From Flavobacterium psychrophilum (GTDB lineage Bacteria > Bacteroidota > Bacteroidia > Flavobacteriales > Flavobacteriaceae), in the NCBI GenBank assembly GCA_945897545.1, contig CAMDGJ010000001.1, positions 1 to 47,346 of the forward strand: DNA of 47,346 nt. Direction: 5' to 3'. Below the pieces are notes generated by a model. That model searched no databases, was not told the DNA's origin, and saw nothing but the letters and a program-made list of their open reading frames with translations. The translations under genes were made by a program, and so were the position numbers. Below are positions 17,722 to 25,449 of this stretch, in pieces. Positions within the stretch are counted from its first letter, which is position 1. Each line of letters starts with the position of its first letter.

Positions 17722-17763
17722 AGAAGCATCTCCCGAAAGCCTTCGGGATGGATTCGAACCACA
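17722..17763 (-). pseudogene. Relic of a duplicated tRNA 3' end
   Basis: On the minus strand the T-loop sequence GGTTCGAATCC is followed by remnants of an acceptor stem ending GATGCTTC, comparable to CGATGCCTC of the intact tRNA-Cys nearby. A 16-bp hairpin, CCCGAA-AGCC-TTCGGG (17732-17747), interrupts it. No anticodon or D arm remains. Confidence 0.55.
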
Positions 17764-17794
17764 ACTTTACTTAATTTTTTCTAAAAATTTGTAC

Positions 17795-17823
17795 AAAAAA
17801 AAGAGACACATTTCTGTATCTCT
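17795..17823 (-). terminator. Intrinsic terminator of tRNA-Cys
   Basis: On the minus strand an 8-bp stem with one mismatch (17816-17823 with 17802-17809) is followed immediately by a run of eight T. It begins a few bases after the tRNA 3' end. Confidence 0.8.
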
Positions 17824-17828
17824 TCTTG

Positions 17829-17899
17829 AGGCATCGTCCGGATTCGAACCGGAGTAGGAGCTTTTGCAGAGCCCAGCCTAGCCGCTCGGCCACGACGCC
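17829..17899 (-). tRNA. tRNA-Cys (GCA)
   Basis: The minus strand folds into a full cloverleaf. The acceptor stem is GGCGTCG/CGATGCC (one G-T pair), the anticodon stem GGGCT/AGCTC with loop CTGCAAA (anticodon GCA), and the T arm TCCGG-TTCGAAT-CCGGA. CCA is not encoded. It is a single tRNA gene transcribed on the minus strand with its own terminator. Confidence 0.94.
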
Positions 17900-18028
17900 A
17901 ATTATTTATTGGTGTGCAAATATAAGTAAAAGTTTAAAAGTTTAAAGTGTAATGTTTAAAATTTTTTGATTTTTGATTTCTGCTATCTGCAACCTTAAAT
18001 CTGCTCCTGGAGCCTCGGGACTTAAATC

Positions 18029-18388
18029 TTAAGTTCTGTATTCTTCCATTTCAATCGTAACGGCTTCTACATCACCGCCAATAGGAGGATTTAGTTTAGA
18101 AACACCCAACGTAATTCTTGAAATAGCAGCCACTTCGTCAAAGATTCTTTTGATAATTCGGTGTGCAACCTGTTCTAAAAGATTGGAACGAATAGCCATT
18201 TCTTCTTCGACAATGCGGTTCAAAAGTACATAATCTACAGTGTCTTCCAGTTTATCTGAAATTGATGATTGCCGCAAATCAGTTTTTACTTCTAAATCAA
18301 CAGCGTAATCAGAGCCTATTTTTCCTTCTTCGATTAAACAACCGTGATACGAGTAAGTACGGATGTTTTTTAGTTTTATAATTCCCAT
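18029..18388 (-). CDS. folB: Dihydroneopterin aldolase
   Basis: A 119-residue enzyme of folate biosynthesis that cleaves dihydroneopterin to hydroxymethyl-dihydropterin. Seen: IIKLKNIRTYSYHGCLIEEGKIGSDY at the start with the conserved YHG motif, DLEVKTDL, the DTVDYVLL block (DYxxL) and LEQVAHRII near the middle; KLNPPIGGDVEAVTIE ends it with the family's KxNPPI motif. Length is normal for the small tunnelling-fold octamer. Transcribed away from glnS (divergent), so the 139-bp gap carries promoters for both. Confidence 0.93.
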   Translation of the reverse strand: MGIIKLKNIRTYSYHGCLIEEGKIGSDYAVDLEVKTDLRQSSISDKLEDTVDYVLLNRIVEEEMAIRSNLLEQVAHRIIKRIFDEVAAISRITLGVSKLNPPIGGDVEAVTIEMEEYRT

Positions 18389-18501
18389 TTTGAGTTTATT
18401 TGTGGATTTGGTTATTCGATAATATCAATTAAACATTAGATTTTTAGCTACCATTTATCAAATTACCAAATTAACGACTAACCAAATACCTAACATTTAT
18501 T

Positions 18502-18509
18502 TATCTTTG
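18502..18509 (+). promoter_or_regulatory. Candidate -7 box (TATCTTTG) of glnS
   Basis: TATCTTTG matches TAnnTTTG exactly and ends 18 bp before the ATG at 18528. Transcription would begin about 11 nt before the start codon. No good TTG -33 was found. Confidence 0.55.
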
Positions 18510-18527
18510 CTAAAATTAAACAAAATT

Positions 18528-20624
18528 ATGTCAACCGAAGAGAAATCACTTCATTTTATAGAACAAATCATAGAAGACACTTTAGAAGGTGGTTTTCCCC
18601 AAGATAAATTACGTTTTCGTTTCCCTCCAGAACCTAATGGGTATTTACACATTGGCCACGCCAAATCCATTTGCTTGAATTTTGGTTTGGGTCTAAAATA
18701 CAATGCGCCAGTAAATTTGCGTTTTGACGATACAAATCCCGCTAAAGAAGAGCAAGAATATGTAGACGCTATCAAAGATGATTTGCATTGGTTGGGTTTC
18801 AAATGGGCCGAGGAGCGTTTTGCTTCTGATTATTTCCAGCAACTTTACGATTGGGCCGTTCTTATGATTCAGAAAGGAAAAGCTTATGTTGACAGTCAAT
18901 CTTCTGAGGATATGGCAACTCAAAAAGGAACTCCAACGCAACCAGGAATTAATGGTCCTTTTAGAAATCGTTCTGTTGAAGATAATTTGACGTTGTTCCA
19001 AGGAATGAAAAACGGTGATTTCCCGGAAGGAAGCCACGTTTTGAGAGCCAAAATTGATATGGCTTCGACTAATATGTTGATGCGCGATCCGTTGATGTAC
19101 AGAATATTACATCGTCATCATCACCGAACAGGAAACGATTGGAAAATTTATCCAATGTATGACTTCGCTCACGGCGAAAGCGATTTTATCGAGCAAATCT
19201 CGCATTCTATTTGCACCTTGGAATTTGTGATGCACAGAGAATTGTACAATTGGTTTTTAGAACAAATTTATGATGATAAAAAGGTGAAACCAACCCAATA
19301 CGAATTTGCTCGTTTGAACTTGAGCTATACTGTAATGAGCAAGCGAAAACTCCTGCAATTGGTTCAGGAAAATATAGTAAATGGTTGGGACGATCCAAGA
19401 ATTCCCACAATTTCAGGTTTGCGAAGAAGAGGGTATACGGCCAATTCCATTCGGAAATTTTGTGATGTTATTGGAGTTGCCAAAAGAGAAAACGTGATTG
19501 ATGTTTCGCTTTTGGAGTTTTGTTTGCGTGAAGATTTAAACAAAACGGCACCAAGAGTTATGGCAGTTTTAGATCCGATAAAAGTAATCATTACCAATTA
19601 TCCTGAAGGAAAAGAAGAACTTTTGGACGCAGAAAATAATCAAGAAGATGACGAAGCCGGTTTCAGAAAAGTGCCATTCTCCAAAGAATTATACATCGAA
19701 AGAGAAGATTTTTTAGAAGAAGCTCCAGCCAAATTTTTCCGTTTATCAATAGGAAGAGAAGTGCGATTGAAAAACGCTTATATTATTAAAGGCGAAAGTG
19801 TTGTAAAAGATGCAGCTGGAAATATCACTGAAATTCACGTTACTTATGACCAAGAATCTCGTTCAGGAAGCGGGAGCGAAGCCAGTCAAAGAAAAGTGGC
19901 GGGAACCTTGCATTGGGTTTCCATTAAACACGCCATTGAAGCCGAAGTTCGTTTGTACGACCGTCTTTTTATTGACGAAGCACCGGATAGTCACAAAGAG
20001 AAATATTTCTTAGATTTTATGAATCAAAATTCTTTGCAAATTAATAAAGGTTTTGTGGAACCAAGTCTTTATGATGTTAAAGCAGATGAAAAATTCCAGT
20101 TTCAACGTTTGGGTTATTTCAATGTGGATAAAGATTCAACAGCGTCAAAATTGGTTTTCAACAAAACCGTTGGGCTGAAGGATGCTTGGGAAGAAAAAGG
20201 GAAAAAAGAAGAAAATTTATTGATGAATACTCAAAAGGAAATCAATAAATATGTCAAAGAAAAAGATGAAAATGCTGCAGAAATTCTTTTGAAACCAATT
20301 ATTGAAAATATTAAGAGTATTGATAACTATAGTTTGATTACCCAGACTGTTATCAAAAATATCAAAAATGACAACAATTCGTTATTGTTCTCAAATTTGA
20401 TTTTGAAATATTCGGATAAAGCTTCGGCAAAAAACATCGAACAAGAACCTTTGATAAAATTATATTCGATGTCCTTGAAAAGTCAATTAGCAGCAGTTCG
20501 GTTTTTTGCCATTCAAAATTTGAAAAAAGATTTAGATAATTTGAAGGATTTCAAAAAGCAACTTTCCGATTTGAAAGCCAATGAAAAAAACGAAAAAGTC
20601 TTGGAATTGCTAAACGTATTATAA
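18528..20624 (+). CDS. glnS: Glutaminyl-tRNA synthetase with C-terminal extension
   Basis: A 698-residue class I synthetase charging tRNA-Gln directly. Seen: the HIGH motif in PPEPNGYLHIGHAKS (about residue 38), FDDTNP, QEYVDAI, ISHSICTLEF, the VMSKRK version of KMSKS (about 268) and the C-terminal two-barrel anticodon domain (LYIEREDF ... GREVRLKNAY). From about residue 559 there is a Lys/Glu/Asn-rich helical extension of 140 residues that the roughly 550-residue enterobacterial enzyme lacks. ATG 18528 was preferred over an in-frame TTG at 18507, which lies inside the promoter box. Confidence 0.96.
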   Translation: MSTEEKSLHFIEQIIEDTLEGGFPQDKLRFRFPPEPNGYLHIGHAKSICLNFGLGLKYNAPVNLRFDDTNPAKEEQEYVDAIKDDLHWLGFKWAEERFASDYFQQLYDWAVLMIQKGKAYVDSQSSEDMATQKGTPTQPGINGPFRNRSVEDNLTLFQGMKNGDFPEGSHVLRAKIDMASTNMLMRDPLMYRILHRHHHRTGNDWKIYPMYDFAHGESDFIEQISHSICTLEFVMHRELYNWFLEQIYDDKKVKPTQYEFARLNLSYTVMSKRKLLQLVQENIVNGWDDPRIPTISGLRRRGYTANSIRKFCDVIGVAKRENVIDVSLLEFCLREDLNKTAPRVMAVLDPIKVIITNYPEGKEELLDAENNQEDDEAGFRKVPFSKELYIEREDFLEEAPAKFFRLSIGREVRLKNAYIIKGESVVKDAAGNITEIHVTYDQESRSGSGSEASQRKVAGTLHWVSIKHAIEAEVRLYDRLFIDEAPDSHKEKYFLDFMNQNSLQINKGFVEPSLYDVKADEKFQFQRLGYFNVDKDSTASKLVFNKTVGLKDAWEEKGKKEENLLMNTQKEINKYVKEKDENAAEILLKPIIENIKSIDNYSLITQTVIKNIKNDNNSLLFSNLILKYSDKASAKNIEQEPLIKLYSMSLKSQLAAVRFFAIQNLKKDLDNLKDFKKQLSDLKANEKNEKVLELLNVL

Positions 20625-20641
20625 GTATAGTTTTTGACAAT

Positions 20642-20668
20642 AAAAATCGCATTAACAATGCGATTTTT
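20642..20668 (+). terminator. Intrinsic terminator after glnS
   Basis: A 12-bp perfect stem (20642-20653 with 20657-20668) with an AAC loop contains ATCGCATT/AATGCGAT and ends in a T-run. It begins 18 bp after the glnS stop. Confidence 0.88.
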
Positions 20669-20918
20669 TAATTATTGGGAATTTCTATAAATATTCTTTT
20701 TGTTATAGGATTTACCAATCAAAAACGGCTTACATAAATGCTTTTTAAAGCAGTTTTTCAAGTTTTACAGGTGTTTTGTGGTTACTAAAAAGTTCTTAAT
20801 AATACGGCGGCTTATTTGAGTTTTTGAGTCTAATTTAATTCACTTTAACGCCTTGTTAACATTTCAGCGTTAATAAAGTTTGTAACTTTAGGTATTATTA
20901 ATTTAAATTCTAAAAACG

Positions 20919-21269
20919 ATGTCAAATAACAAAAATTCAGTATTGGCACTTTTATTAGGTGCATCGATTGGAGCAGGAGTAGGAATATTATTTGCTCCGG
21001 ACAAAGGTTCAAAAACCAGAGAAAAAATTAAATATGGTTTTGATGATGTGAAAAATAATTTAAAACATAAATTTGAAGATGTAACACATCAATTGAGAAA
21101 AAAGTTTGAGGGATCAAAACACGATTTAGAAGCAACCTATGAAGAAATGGTTTCCGATATGAGTTATAAAACCGAAGACGTTATTTCTTTTTTAGAAACT
21201 AAGTTGGCCGATTTGAAAGAACAAAACGGCAAACTTCAAAAAAAGCAATTGGCTAATCACGAAAATTAA
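20919..21269 (+). CDS. YtxH domain protein
   Basis: A 116-residue protein with an N-terminal hydrophobic glycine-rich helix ([21 protein letters not shown]) typical of YtxH/general-stress proteins, followed by a long charged helical region with repeating KxxFED and KFEG segments resembling apolipoprotein or LEA-like amphipathic helices. It is probably anchored in the inner membrane. First of three closely spaced genes. A TAACTTTA box at 20883-20890 is a near match to the -7 consensus, 29 bp before the start. A stress role is inferred from the family only. Confidence 0.85.
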   Translation: MSNNKNSVLALLLGASIGAGVGILFAPDKGSKTREKIKYGFDDVKNNLKHKFEDVTHQLRKKFEGSKHDLEATYEEMVSDMSYKTEDVISFLETKLADLKEQNGKLQKKQLANHEN

Positions 21270-21288
21270 ATTCTCTAAATACTAATTT

Positions 21289-21639
21289 ATGGCTTTTGAA
21301 GAACTAAAAGAAAACACCGAAGACATCCAAAAACAAGCAAAGGAATATATCGAAAACAGCGTGGCTTATTATAAGCTTTGGGGTTTCAAAGTGGCTATGA
21401 AATCGACCACGATGATATTGAAATTCACAGTAATTGCATTGTTTATGTCAATGGTTTTATTATTTTGTTCTGTCGCCGGAGCTTTTGCAATCGGGGAAGC
21501 CATAGATAGTTATCCATTGGGATTTCTAATCGTCGGGGGATTTTATTTAGTTTTTATTGGACTATTTTTTTTAATTAAGGATAAAGTTGTTGAAGGACCA
21601 ATTTTGGAGAAATTTTCAGAAATCTTTTTTAACGACTAA
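21289..21639 (+). CDS. Phage-holin-family / putative superfamily III holin-X membrane protein
   Basis: A 116-residue protein with an amphipathic N-terminal helix (residues 1-40) and two membrane helices (about 45-70, ILKFTVIALFMSMVLLF, and 78-98, YPLGFLIVGGFYLVFIG), ending in a charged tail. This matches the non-phage family often annotated as holin-X beside YtxH genes. There is no phage gene nearby, so a lytic role is unlikely. It is 19 bp after the YtxH gene and 3 bp before the next gene, supporting one operon. Confidence 0.75.
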   Translation: MAFEELKENTEDIQKQAKEYIENSVAYYKLWGFKVAMKSTTMILKFTVIALFMSMVLLFCSVAGAFAIGEAIDSYPLGFLIVGGFYLVFIGLFFLIKDKVVEGPILEKFSEIFFND

Positions 21640-21642
21640 ATT

Positions 21643-21897
21643 ATGGAAACTAAAAAATATTCGTCCTATGCTCAAATTGAGTTAGAACTGGAAATTCTTA
21701 AAGTGGAGAGAGAACTCAATCTTAAACGAATAGTTTTAGATATTGAAAAAACAAAAGAGAGTCTTTGGCCAGAAAACTTAATAAAAGGAATTTTTGGGGA
21801 TTACAAATCGATTCTCTCTAATTCATCTGGAATGATTCTCAAGATAGTTATTCCATTGATAAATAATTGGTTTAAAAAAAGAAAAAGAGGCAATTAA
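21643..21897 (+). CDS. Small uncharacterised protein of the YtxH operon
   Basis: An 84-residue protein that I do not recognise. It is mainly helical: an acidic-basic coiled segment (YAQIELELEILKVERELNLKR), a middle FGDYKSILSNSSG, and a hydrophobic segment (MILKIVIPLINNWF) before a basic tail KKRKRG. It is probably membrane-associated and works with the YtxH and holin-like products, since it starts 3 bp after the latter. Its stop codon lies in the loop of the operon's terminator hairpin. Confidence 0.72.
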   Translation: METKKYSSYAQIELELEILKVERELNLKRIVLDIEKTKESLWPENLIKGIFGDYKSILSNSSGMILKIVIPLINNWFKKRKRGN

Positions 21898-21907
21898 GCC
21901 TCTTTTT
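21882..21907. terminator. Bidirectional terminator overlapping a stop codon
   Basis: A 10-bp stem, AAAAAGAGGC (21882-21891) with GCCTCTTTTT (21898-21907), has loop AATTAA. It serves the YtxH operon on the plus strand and the SPFH gene on the minus strand, and it includes the TAA stop of the 84-aa gene. Confidence 0.88.
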
Positions 21908-21918
21908 CTTTGTGTTAT

Positions 21919-22917
21919 TTATAATTCCGTTTCCGGTAAATGTGGTGTTTCTGGTTCTTGTGGCCCCTGATTTTGACCCGTCGCATGATGGTCCGTTTTT
22001 GGTTTTAACCTTTTCGATTTTTTCATCATTTCGCCCACTTGGTTCGAAGCAGAAAACGATGCCACCATATTGTTAAGCATATCGCTTCCCGCTTGAGGTG
22101 AATTTGGCAATAAAATTAAATTGGAGTTGGCGTCTGCTCCAATAGCCTGCAAAGTATCATAATGTTGCGTTACTACAATCAACGCCGATGCTTCTTGCGA
22201 ATTAATCCCTACTTTGTTCAATACATCGACACTTTCAACTAATCCACGGGCAATTTCGCGTCTTTGATCGGCGATTCCTTGTCCTTGCAAACGCTTGCTT
22301 TCGGCTTCTGCTTTGGCTTTAGCTACAATTCTAATTCTTGATGCTTCTGCTTCAAATTCAGCTACCGTTTTTTCTCTATCGGCTGCATTAATTCTGTTCA
22401 TGGCATTTTTCACTTGAATATCAGGATCAATATCGGTAACCAATGTGTTTATAATTGTATAACCATAAGTGGTCATTGCTTCGTTTAATTCTCTTTTTAC
22501 CGCAATAGCAATGTCGTCTTTTCTTTCAAAAACATCATCTAGTTTTAGTTTTGGAACTTCGGCACGAACTACATCAAACACATAAGAGGTGATCTGGTCA
22601 TGTGGATATTCTAATTTGTAAAAAGCATCATAAACGGTCTCTTTTATCACCATAAACTGAACGGAAACTTTTAGTTTCACAAATACGTTGTCTTTAGTTT
22701 TAGTTTCGATGATAACGTCTAATTGTTGGATTTTTAAATTTACCCTACCCGCAATTCTATCTATCAGCGGAATTTTGAGTTGAAGCCCAGACTGCCTAAT
22801 ACTTAAAAATTTACCAAAACGCTCAATAACAACAGAGGTTTGTTGCTTAACCGTAAAAAAAGAGGAAAGAAAAATAAATAACCCGAAAACAATAATAATA
22901 ATCAATGTCATGTCCAT
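21919..22917 (-). CDS. SPFH/Band 7 (stomatin-like, QmcA) membrane protein
   Basis: A 332-residue protein with an N-terminal membrane helix (residues 4-21) and a Band 7 domain: VIERFGKFLSIRQSGLQLKIPLIDRI, DVIIETKTKDNVFV and DDVFERKDDIA. A long helical Ala/Glu-rich segment (EFEAEASRIRIVAKAKAEAE) ends in the QG(I)ADQRREIARGL region. The last 40 residues are polar and proline-rich. SPFH proteins form membrane rings or scaffolds and often control FtsH or lipid domains; an NfeD partner is not adjacent here. Single gene with a shared terminator downstream. Confidence 0.92.
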   Translation of the reverse strand: MDMTLIIIIVFGLFIFLSSFFTVKQQTSVVIERFGKFLSIRQSGLQLKIPLIDRIAGRVNLKIQQLDVIIETKTKDNVFVKLKVSVQFMVIKETVYDAFYKLEYPHDQITSYVFDVVRAEVPKLKLDDVFERKDDIAIAVKRELNEAMTTYGYTIINTLVTDIDPDIQVKNAMNRINAADREKTVAEFEAEASRIRIVAKAKAEAESKRLQGQGIADQRREIARGLVESVDVLNKVGINSQEASALIVVTQHYDTLQAIGADANSNLILLPNSPQAGSDMLNNMVASFSASNQVGEMMKKSKRLKPKTDHHATGQNQGPQEPETPHLPETEL

Positions 22918-22996
22918 AAGAAGTATAATTTAGTTAAAAAATTTACTGTTAAATTACAAAAAAACTTTAGGTTTTCCGTGGTTTAAATCCAGTTTT

Positions 22997-23665
22997 ATGA
23001 AAAGATTATATTTTGCTTCTAATTTCCACACCTGGTTTTGTACAGTATGATTATAGGGATTCGAATAGAATTGGAGTCAGTTTTGGTGTAAATCAGTTTA
23101 CGCTGAATACAAATGATTTTCAAACATAACCAGGATCGGGTTGGAACGGAGGCTTTTCAATGAGAGGAAATTACTATAATAATTATAATATGGTTTATTC
23201 GATTCAGCTCAGCGAGAATAATTTTTCGGTTACCATAAACAGCGGTTTTATAACCTGAAAACACAAATTATAAATTACCTTCTGCCCAAATCTCTTTAAT
23301 GCTTAGTTATAGAATTGTTGAAAACCATTTGAGCCTTGAGTTTGGACCATTAGTTCAAGTCAACGGCAAACTTAAATTACACTATAACGATGAAAACAAT
23401 ATCATTACTGGAACGACTTTATTAGCCAAAGACATTGTGGCTATTTCTCAATTTAATTTTTATCCAATGATAGGAATTACTGCCGGAGTTCGCCGCTTTC
23501 GACTGAATGTTTCTTTCCAATATGGTGCAAATAATATGCTTGGGAATTTAAACAACAAAAAATTTAGGAGTGAATTTTAAAGGTAATCTAGGAATTTTGA
23601 ATGGTAATTTGATTATTTATAAAACTAAAAACAATTTTATATTAAAAAGCTTCCAGCCTTTTTAA
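22997..23665 (+). pseudogene. Decayed outer-membrane beta-barrel gene
   Basis: Remnants of one gene in several frames. ATG at 22997 starts a signal-like fragment that soon stops. Then come IGVSFGVNQFTLNTNDFQ (stop), GSGWNGGFSMRGNYY..NMVYSIQLSENNFSV (stop after GFIT), an intact 93-codon stretch at 23299-23580 with LEFGPLVQVNGKL and FYPMIGITAGVRRFRLNVSFQYG, and after another shift VNFKGNLGILNGNLIIY ending at 23665. The pattern is that of a type-9-style or PorT-like barrel inactivated by several stops and frameshifts. It is not expressed as a functional protein. Confidence 0.75.
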
Positions 23666-23678
23666 TACTGGAAGCTTT
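23646..23678. terminator. Terminator of gltX (minus) and of the pseudogene
   Basis: An 11-bp perfect stem, AAAGCTTCCAG (23646-23656) with CTGGAAGCTTT (23668-23678), has an 11-nt loop. On the minus strand it is followed by TTTTAATATAAA. It ends gltX, whose stop is at 23697-23699. Confidence 0.82.
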
Positions 23679-23696
23679 AAAAACTCAGAACTGTTT

Positions 23697-25250
23697 TTAT
23701 AAAATAGCTATTGCTTTCTCAATCCTCTTAATTGTTTCCTCTTTTGCAATGAGTTCCACGATGTCAAATAAATTTGGGCCTTTCAAAGCACCAACTATAC
23801 TCAATCGGAAAGGTTGCATTACTTTTCCCATTCCAATTTCATTTTTTGTCATCCAGTCTTTCACGATGGTTTCGATATTTAGAGAAGTAAAATCTGTTAT
23901 TTTGCTTAGAACCGAAATCAATTCTTGCATCAAAGCAGGCGTTTCATCCTTCCAATTCTTTCTTGCTTTTTCGTCATAAGACGTTGGAGCCACAAAAAAG
24001 AAATCGCTCAATTCCCAGAATTCTGAAACAAAATGAGCTCGTTCTTTAATTGAACACACAATCTTTGTCATTTCTGTAAAGGAAAATTCGTGTTTATTTG
24101 TCATTGCTTCGCCAGTTCGAGCAATGCTCTCGTGTCCGACGAAGGAGGAATCTTTTGTAAACAGCTTAGCCAAACTTTCATCTGATTGTAGCATTAAATA
24201 ATGGTGATTAAACCATTTATTTTTATCAGGATCAAATTTAGCTCCTGATTTGTGAACTCTATTCAAATCAAATTTTTCGATTAATTCATCTAAAGAAAAC
24301 AACTCTTGTTCCGTTCCGTCATTCCATCCCAGTAAAGCTAGGAAGTTCACCACAGCTTCTGGAAAAAAACCTTTTTCTCTATAACCTGCCGATGTTGTGT
24401 TGCTGGATGCATCCGTCCATGCCAAGGGAAATACCGGAAAACCCATTTTATCTCCATCGCGTTTTGACAACTTTCCGTTTCCAACAGGTTTCATAATCAG
24501 AGGCAAATGAGCAAATTGTGGAGCTTCCCAGCCAAATGCTCTATACAACAAAACGTGCAACGGCATTGATGGCAACCATTCTTCACCACGAATCACGTGC
24601 GAAGTTTCCATTAAATGATCATCGACAATGTTAGCCAAATGATACGTTGGCATTCCATCACTTTTGAATAGTACCTTGTCGTCAAGAAGATTAGTTTCAA
24701 ATTTTACTTCGCCGCGAATAATGTCTTGCAAAAGTAAAGTTTCGTCAAGCGGTGTTTTAAAACGAATCACGTAATCTTCGCCAGCAGCTATTCTTTTAGC
24801 AGTTTCTTCTGCAGAAATTACCAACGAAGTGTCTAGTTTTTCTCTATTGTGCCAGTTGTAAATAAAAGTTTTCCCTTGTTCTTCGTGTTGTTTTCTATGA
24901 AAATCTAGCGATTCGGCAGTATCAAAAGCATAATACGCATTACCATAATTGATTAATTCATCAGCATATTTTTTGTACAAATGCTTTCTTTCGGATTGTT
25001 TATAAGGACCAAATTTTTCGTTTTTCCCAATAGTTTCATCAGGAGCAATTCCCAACCATTCCAAGGCTTCTATAATATATTCTTCGGCGCCAGGAACAAA
25101 ACGATTTTGATCCGTGTCTTCAATTCGTAGAAAGAAAACGCCATTGTTCTTTTTGGCAAACAAATAATTGAATAGGGCAGTACGAACACCGCCAATATGT
25201 AAAGGTCCCGTTGGACTTGGTGCAAAACGCACCCGAACTTGCTTTGACAT
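23697..25250 (-). CDS. gltX: Glutamyl-tRNA synthetase
   Basis: A 517-residue class I enzyme that attaches glutamate to tRNA-Glu. Seen: FAPSPTGPLHIGGVRTALFN (HIGH motif about residues 17-21), RIEDTDQNR, the GEEWLPSMPLH block, and the KLSKRDG version of KMSKS near residue 259, followed by FLALLGWNDG. The C-terminal anticodon-binding helices are complete. Because glnS is also in this window, direct charging of tRNA-Gln by GlnRS is likely and this enzyme is expected to be discriminating. Monocistronic with a terminator after it. Confidence 0.96.
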   Translation of the reverse strand: MSKQVRVRFAPSPTGPLHIGGVRTALFNYLFAKKNNGVFFLRIEDTDQNRFVPGAEEYIIEALEWLGIAPDETIGKNEKFGPYKQSERKHLYKKYADELINYGNAYYAFDTAESLDFHRKQHEEQGKTFIYNWHNREKLDTSLVISAEETAKRIAAGEDYVIRFKTPLDETLLLQDIIRGEVKFETNLLDDKVLFKSDGMPTYHLANIVDDHLMETSHVIRGEEWLPSMPLHVLLYRAFGWEAPQFAHLPLIMKPVGNGKLSKRDGDKMGFPVFPLAWTDASSNTTSAGYREKGFFPEAVVNFLALLGWNDGTEQELFSLDELIEKFDLNRVHKSGAKFDPDKNKWFNHHYLMLQSDESLAKLFTKDSSFVGHESIARTGEAMTNKHEFSFTEMTKIVCSIKERAHFVSEFWELSDFFFVAPTSYDEKARKNWKDETPALMQELISVLSKITDFTSLNIETIVKDWMTKNEIGMGKVMQPFRLSIVGALKGPNLFDIVELIAKEETIKRIEKAIAIL

Positions 25251-25279
25251 TTTTAATTGATTAATTTAGTTCACATCAA

Positions 25280-25297
25280 CACTGAGCTTGTCGAAGT
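25280..25297. repeat. Dispersed intergenic repeat cactgagcttgtcgaagt
   Basis: CACTGAGCTTGTCGAAGT, 18 bp, lies upstream of gltX. This word is known as a very common dispersed intergenic repeat in many bacterial genomes. Only one copy is in this window. Confidence 0.5.
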
Positions 25298-25315
25298 ATG
25301 GCGCAAAGATAATTA

Positions 25316-25348
25316 GAAGTTAGAAGTCAGAAGTGGGAAGTGGGAAGT
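25316..25348. repeat. Heptameric tandem repeat GAAGTnn x5
   Basis: GAAGT recurs at exactly 7-bp spacing (25316, 25323, 25330, 25337, 25344), with variable TA, CA, GG, GG between. It lies in the divergent gltX-DUF4175 intergenic region. Confidence 0.75.
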
Positions 25349-25449
25349 TTTTAGAAAAATAGTTTATGAAATTACCTTTATTGTATTTTTAACATTGACT
25401 AAATCTAAAAATGGTTACTTTTAGCGGTTATAAAGTCAATTAATACATT

